Positions 60,117 through 64,000 of a stretch of 64,000 nucleotides of DNA are shown in pieces. The position numbers and the translations under genes are program-made. How positions within the stretch are numbered: the stretch's first letter is position 1; the number at the start of each line of letters is the position of its first letter. Where the stretch lies: positions 1 to 64,000 of the forward strand of contig CANQVS010000007.1 in the NCBI GenBank assembly GCA_947627345.1. The letters run 5' to 3'. The notes below the pieces were generated by a model. That model made no database searches. It had not been told where the DNA came from and saw only the letters and a list, made by a program, of their open reading frames with translations. This DNA comes from an uncultured Clostridia bacterium. GTDB lineage: Bacteria; Bacillota; Clostridia; Oscillospirales; Acutalibacteraceae.

Positions 60117-61814
60117 ATGCAGGATTTCAGCCTATTATTTCCGCAAAACAGTGAGAGGAAACAAAACACTCTGACCGACGAGGCAGTAAACGACCTTTCA
60201 ATTGATTTTCTCTGCGACGCTCTGACGGAAGATAACTACGAAAAAAATTTGCTTAAAAATATTATGATTAAGGTTACAGACGACGAGGAAACTATCAGCT
60301 ACAGACGCGATATTTTTGACGATTTTCTCAAATTTCCAAGACTTAGAGAAGAATTGAGCGACCTTGTTGTTAAACTCGCTGATTTAAGAGAAATTGAGAG
60401 ATTTCAAAAGGACCAGGACGCGTCGTCGCTTTGGATGCTTATTAACAGGCTGAGAGAAATTGACGAATATGTAAGCTGTATCACCCGTATTAAAAATGTT
60501 CTCGAAAACCTTGATGTAAAATCAGACGGAATGACAACGCTGAGAGAAATGGTAACAAACATCTATAACGACAGCGGTTTTCCCGAGCTTAAAAAAGATA
60601 TTGATGAAACCTTTAAGAAAGCGCAAAAGCTCAAGAGCATTACAATAGGCGTTAATCTGGACGGACTTTTGCGCCCGAAAAATGCAGGCGTGCTGTCTTT
60701 AAATGATACGGAATTCGGCAAAAGCGGTCTTATGAAACATTTTTTACGCTTTACAGACAGCAAAGACGACCTTCATCACGGTACTGATGTAAGCAACATT
60801 AAAAACTTCCACCCGGCAAATCCGAACACCTCAAACATTATAATCGGAAGTATTCAGCAGAGCGCAACCCACAACGTTCATATTGAAACCAACGATATAA
60901 CGGGTGCGGACCCGCTTTCGGACGCTCTTAAAAAGAGCGTTACCGATATTCTGAAACGCACGGTCAAGGACATTAAATCTACGCTTAGAAAATATGTCAA
61001 CATCAGCGGTTACGCGCTTATAAACCTTATGCCCGAAATAATTTTTTACATTCGCTGGGCGGAGCTTGCGGACAAAATTACAGCTTTAGGTATGCCTATG
61101 TGCAAGGCGGAAATTATAAATTCCGATAAGCGTTATTGTTCTTTTAAAGAAGTATACAACATTAAACTTGCCATAAAAAATGTTCAGGGTGATAACATAG
61201 ACATAGTTACAAATGAATTTGACTTCAACGATGACAGAAGAATTTATATTCTCACAGGACCGAACCGCGGAGGTAAAACTATAATTACGCAGGCTGTAGG
61301 ACTTGCGATGCTTATGGCGCAATGGGGAATTTATGTACCTGCCTCCTCGGCGGTTATAAGTCCCTGCGATAATATTTACACCCACTTCCCTGCCGATGAA
61401 AACGACACGGTAGACCTCGGCAGGCTCGGAGAAGAAAGTAAAAGGCTTTCGGATATTTTTACCAAAGCAACAAGCAGAAGTCTGCTCCTTTTAAACGAAA
61501 GTCTTGCGACTACAAATGTCGCGGAGGGACTTTTTATCGCGAAAGACGTTGTTAAAGCGATGAGGTACCTTGGAACGAGAGCGATTTTTAATACGCATAT
61601 GCACGAGCTTGCGAGAAACATCGAAGAAATTAACAACAACACGGAGGGCGGCAGCAAGGTTGCAAGTATGATTACGGGAATTTCACAGGGAAAACGCAGC
61701 TTTAAAGTGAGCCTTGCTCCTCCGCAGGGGGTAAGCTATGCTAAAGATATTGCAGACAAATACGGGGTTACATTTGATATAATAAAGAAAAATATCGACA
61801 AAAAAACAAATTGA
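60117..61814 (+). CDS. MutS-like ATPase (short family, not MutS1 or MutS2)
   Basis: 565 residues. The C-terminal ABC-type ATPase has Walker A GPNRGGKT (381-388), a YTHFPADENDT signature region (normally involved in dimer contacts), Walker B-like SLLLLNESLATT and the closing THMHELA. The N-terminal 350 residues form clamp/lever helices. It lacks the mismatch-recognition domain of MutS1 and the Smr nuclease of MutS2. Role unknown; perhaps recombination or DNA-structure binding. The Walker B acidic residue is Asn-Glu rather than Asp-Glu. Confidence 0.85.
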   Translation: MQDFSLLFPQNSERKQNTLTDEAVNDLSIDFLCDALTEDNYEKNLLKNIMIKVTDDEETISYRRDIFDDFLKFPRLREELSDLVVKLADLREIERFQKDQDASSLWMLINRLREIDEYVSCITRIKNVLENLDVKSDGMTTLREMVTNIYNDSGFPELKKDIDETFKKAQKLKSITIGVNLDGLLRPKNAGVLSLNDTEFGKSGLMKHFLRFTDSKDDLHHGTDVSNIKNFHPANPNTSNIIIGSIQQSATHNVHIETNDITGADPLSDALKKSVTDILKRTVKDIKSTLRKYVNISGYALINLMPEIIFYIRWAELADKITALGMPMCKAEIINSDKRYCSFKEVYNIKLAIKNVQGDNIDIVTNEFDFNDDRRIYILTGPNRGGKTIITQAVGLAMLMAQWGIYVPASSAVISPCDNIYTHFPADENDTVDLGRLGEESKRLSDIFTKATSRSLLLLNESLATTNVAEGLFIAKDVVKAMRYLGTRAIFNTHMHELARNIEEINNNTEGGSKVASMITGISQGKRSFKVSLAPPQGVSYAKDIADKYGVTFDIIKKNIDKKTN

Positions 61815-61887
61815 TTGTATAAAATGACGCTTTAGTTTGAGATAACTTTTTCCTGTTTGGGAAAAAAGCAGAAAAAATAAATTGTAC

Positions 61888-61916
61888 TTGAAAAATTATT
61901 ATAAAAGTGATAGAAT
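61888..61916 (+). promoter_or_regulatory. Promoter of the 42-residue peptide gene
   Basis: TTGAAA (61888-61893) and TAGAAT (61911-61916) are 17 bp apart, 29 bp before the start codon. Confidence 0.65.
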
Positions 61917-61945
61917 TTTTTTGTAAAAAGAGCGAGGTGAAAAAA

Positions 61946-62074
61946 ATGAAAAAATATATAGCACCTGATATTGAGAAAATCGAGTATGAGATTGAGGAAA
62001 CTCTTTTAACATCACAGGAAGAGCCGAATCCGTCTATTCCCATTGAGAGTGAAGATATAGGACCTTATCTCTAA
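61946..62074 (+). CDS. 42-residue acidic peptide, possible secreted or RiPP-like precursor
   Basis: It begins MKKYIAPDIEKIEYEIEETL, continues LTSQEEPNPSIPIESEDIG and ends PYL, with GCGAGGTG before the ATG. The pattern Tyr-x-Ala-Pro-x-Ile-Glu-x-Ile-x-Tyr-Glu, then LLTS, then a Pro/Glu-rich tail resembles short leader-and-tail peptides seen in ruminococci, from memory. It is flanked by its own promoter and a strong terminator, so it is an independent gene. No modification enzyme lies nearby in the window. Confidence 0.65.
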   Translation: MKKYIAPDIEKIEYEIEETLLTSQEEPNPSIPIESEDIGPYL

Positions 62075-62097
62075 ATTAAATTTTATCTGAATGAAAT

Positions 62098-62146
62098 TCA
62101 GCCGAGCAAGCAAGTCTTTTTCCCTTTGACGCTCGGCTGATTTTTT
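62098..62146 (+). terminator. Terminator of the peptide gene
   Basis: TCAGCCGAGC (62098-62107) and GCTCGGCTGA (62131-62140), followed by six T. Confidence 0.9.
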
Positions 62147-62156
62147 GTTATAAATA

Positions 62157-62190
62157 AAAGGCTGTTGTATTAGTAAACAACAACCTTTTT
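62157..62190 (-). terminator. Terminator of the C39-like peptidase gene
   Basis: AAAGGCTGTTGT pairs with ACAACAACCTTT apart from one mismatch; a T-run follows on the minus strand just beyond the stop codon. Confidence 0.75.
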
Positions 62191-62191
62191 A

Positions 62192-63049
62192 TTATGTATT
62201 TACCGTTACCACATGGTATCCTGCACTACAGTAGCCGTAGCCCGCGCCCGTATTAAGACTTCCGTCCCACGGGTCAAGGATTTTGTAATCGCTTAAATTC
62301 GTTCCGCTCCCCGTATAACCGTAGAACGTTACATAATGATTTGAGGATGAACCCGTGCTTAAATATCCTACGCACGCTTTACCGCTGTTGATTTGAGCTT
62401 TTATCGCGCTCAGCATTTCGCTTGACGACGAGTAACGATGGTATGTTCCGCCTGCCCAGTTGCAGCCACCCGATGTCCAGAAACAGCCTGCGGGTTTCAT
62501 TTTTCCCGTTACCTGATAATATGCATAAGCGAATGAATACGCACTGCACATTATGGTTGACGATGGATACGCGTGCTGAGTCTGCCAGCCTATACCTGAC
62601 GCGATTTTCTTCATCGCGGACTCGTTAAGTCCAAGCTTACCTGAAGCCTTATTTTCGCTTTTTTTATCAAAGGTTCTTTTCTTAGGCTTTTTTACCTCAA
62701 CGGTGCAAACCTTTTTTACTCCGTTACACTCGGCGAAAATTTTGGCTTTTCCCTTTTTTCTTAAACGAACAACTCCCCCGCTCGTTACGGACGCAACTTT
62801 TAAATCACTGCTGTAATAGGTAACGTCATAGCTGTCGTCATTGGTTTTTGCGTTAAGCTTAAACTGCTTGCCGGAGCTTTTAATTATTTTATTCTTGTCG
62901 ATTGAAACCTTCAGCGAAAAATCCTTTGGAGCAAAGCTTACTCCCGAACGTATAACGCCTGTAGTTTGCGCCGCCATAGCCCCAATAGTTGACGCCGAGG
63001 CAACAACGAGCGCCGTAAAAGCGGATATTATAATTTTCGATTTCTTCAT
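62192..63049 (-). CDS. Secreted C39-like cysteine peptidase with Ig-like domain
   Basis: 285 residues: a signal peptide (about 1-27, ending AMAAQ), a bacterial Ig-like (Big_2) domain (about 45-122: KLNAKTNDDSYDVTYYSSDLKVASV...GKAKI), a basic linker and a papain-like domain with Cys in STIMCSAYSFAYAYY, His in NHYVTFYGY and Asp in KILDPWDG. It is exported and likely cleaves peptides or proteins outside the cell. It is convergent with the 42-residue peptide gene, whose product could be a substrate; that is speculation. Confidence 0.85.
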   Translation of the reverse strand: MKKSKIIISAFTALVVASASTIGAMAAQTTGVIRSGVSFAPKDFSLKVSIDKNKIIKSSGKQFKLNAKTNDDSYDVTYYSSDLKVASVTSGGVVRLRKKGKAKIFAECNGVKKVCTVEVKKPKKRTFDKKSENKASGKLGLNESAMKKIASGIGWQTQHAYPSSTIMCSAYSFAYAYYQVTGKMKPAGCFWTSGGCNWAGGTYHRYSSSSEMLSAIKAQINSGKACVGYLSTGSSSNHYVTFYGYTGSGTNLSDYKILDPWDGSLNTGAGYGYCSAGYHVVTVNT

Positions 63050-63417
63050 AAAGTCTCCTTATTCAACTGAATTTCTTACCATTCGACCAAAACAACAGCG
63101 TTCATTTTACCAAAATAGAACAATAGTGTCAATAATAATTCAGTATTTACGGGACTTTGAACAACTTTACCAATATAAGGAAAAAATTTTTGTTGGAATT
63201 TTATAATTCTTTTATGAAACAATAATTCCAGTTGTGAGTATATTACACTATATTTTAGATAAAATCACTAAATTATTTAAATAAAAAACCTCTTTATTTT
63301 CATTTGTTTTCAATCAACATACTAAAAAAGTGCTTACGTTTTATCAAAAATAAGAAAAACGTAAGCATTTTACAATTTTTATTTTTAGTAGAAAACCGCT
63401 CTAACCGAAATATTCAA
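63050..63417. other. AT-rich intergenic region
   Basis: It contains the upstream region of the peptidase gene and a terminator at 63328-63370 for the gene to the right. No ORF or RNA that I can support was found. Confidence 0.6.
63328..63370 (-). terminator. Terminator of the last gene
   Basis: TGCTTACGTTTT (63331-63342) and AAAACGTAAGCA (63356-63367) with A/T-run sides. Confidence 0.8.
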
Positions 63418-63915
63418 TCAAAAGCTGTCATCAGAAGCAACTTCTTCAATTTCTTCCTCCTGAGCAGTTTTATCGGCTGTTTCGGGAGTAATGTCAATTT
63501 CATCATCGGAAATAAACGGAGATGCCTCATACTCATCCTCATTTGAGCAAGCGACGGTAATGTCTTCCAAATCCTCTATATTGTATTTTTTTGTGATTTC
63601 AACTGTCTGGCTCTCAATAATTTGGAGGTAACGCTCTCTGGCCTTTTTTATATGAGCCCTTGATGTTTCAATAATATTAAAAAGCTCCTGTTCGTTTTCA
63701 CAAGCCTCGCTCCTGCCGTTTACCTTATTATCATAATACTTTTTACCGAGAGTAATGTACGCACGGTTAATCATTTCACACTCGTTTTTCATAATAGTGC
63801 GAAGACGGTTAAGCTGAGCGTTCTGACGGTTTTTCTCAACAATGCTCTGCGTCACGCTTGAAACCGTATCTACCGCGCTTGTAAAACCGTTTTTAACTGA
63901 ATCTAAAAAAGCCAT
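63418..63915 (-). CDS. Cytosolic coiled-coil protein of unknown function
   Basis: 165 residues. An N-terminal amphipathic stretch (MAFLDSVKNGFTSAVDTVSSVTQSIVEKNRQ) is followed by a helical region (QLNRLRTIMKNECEMINRAYITLGKKYYDNK, then AHIKKARERYLQIIESQTVEI) and a very acidic tail (about 120-165). It has no signal peptide. AAGGAG precedes the ATG. The layout recalls small proteins that pair with zinc-ribbon stress proteins. No family recognised. Confidence 0.75.
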   Translation of the reverse strand: MAFLDSVKNGFTSAVDTVSSVTQSIVEKNRQNAQLNRLRTIMKNECEMINRAYITLGKKYYDNKVNGRSEACENEQELFNIIETSRAHIKKARERYLQIIESQTVEITKKYNIEDLEDITVACSNEDEYEASPFISDDEIDITPETADKTAQEEEIEEVASDDSF

Positions 63916-64000
63916 AATAATCTCCTTTTATTTTCTACATTTATATTATGACAGAAAATCGACAATAAATCAATGTTTTTTTAAAATTTACTTGCCCATT

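Overview
The window looks like chromosomal DNA of a low-to-moderate GC, spore-forming Firmicute of the class Clostridia, most like gut Oscillospiraceae/Ruminococcus. This is inferred from gene content: GatCAB linked to aspS, CotF-like and cysteine-rich coat-type proteins, BceRS-AB, a BirA-controlled bioY, an L-box, and strong AGGAGG ribosome binding sites. No 16S rRNA or other species marker is present.

Layout. (1) Positions 1-7337: an initiator tRNA-Met gene whose 3' end is the attachment site of a 7.3-kb element. Direct 14-bp repeats at 63-76 and 7324-7337 bound it. It carries a large serine integrase and repressor (minus strand), a Cro-like gene, a replication-initiator-like protein, and a minimal head module (gp7-like minor head protein, DUF4355-type scaffold, major capsid protein). 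It has no terminase, portal, tail or lysis gene. A promoter-driven structured RNA sits just before the scaffold gene. (2) 7557-12246: a BceRS-BceAB antimicrobial-peptide sensing and resistance module. (3) 12388-13584: a lipoprotein and an ECF S component. (4) 13785-23961: a sulfur cluster. On the plus strand is a sulfate ABC importer (sbp-cysT-cysW-cysA). Diverging from it is cysD-cysNC-sulfotransferase-response regulator-histidine kinase. With no reductase genes here, this reads as sulfate uptake, PAPS synthesis and sulfation of an unknown acceptor.

(5) 24067-29538: a PAP2 phosphatase, then a small AT-rich insertion (tyrosine recombinase and acyltransferase) in the 3' end of an NlpC/P60 hydrolase gene. 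The displaced 184-bp gene end remains on the far side of the insertion. The recombinase gene itself lies between perfect 21-bp inverted repeats. (6) 29766-42987: housekeeping genes: DUF1284, bioY with a BirA box, a small alarmone synthetase, a TtcA-like PP-loop protein, a ComM-like ATPase, a SigH-like sigma factor with no standard start codon, gatB-gatA-gatC-aspS, trpB2 and nfo. (7) 43048-50479: cysteine-rich surface-type proteins, membrane proteins, a 102-bp tandem repeat, tRNA-Thr and tRNA-Tyr, CotF-like coat genes, an SDR and a lipoprotein. (8) 50533-63915: a sodium symporter, an acyl-CoA ligase, murC, an RlmD-like methyltransferase, a lysine riboswitch with an NhaC-type transporter, HIT and MutS-like proteins, a 42-residue peptide gene with its own promoter and terminator, a secreted C39-like peptidase and an unknown coiled-coil protein.

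The strongest candidates for something undescribed are the minimal capsid-encoding element, the PAPS-sulfotransferase-two-component operon, and the recombinase flanked by inverted recombination-site-like repeats. All coordinates, motifs and hairpins were read by eye. Family names come from recognised motifs and not from database searches.
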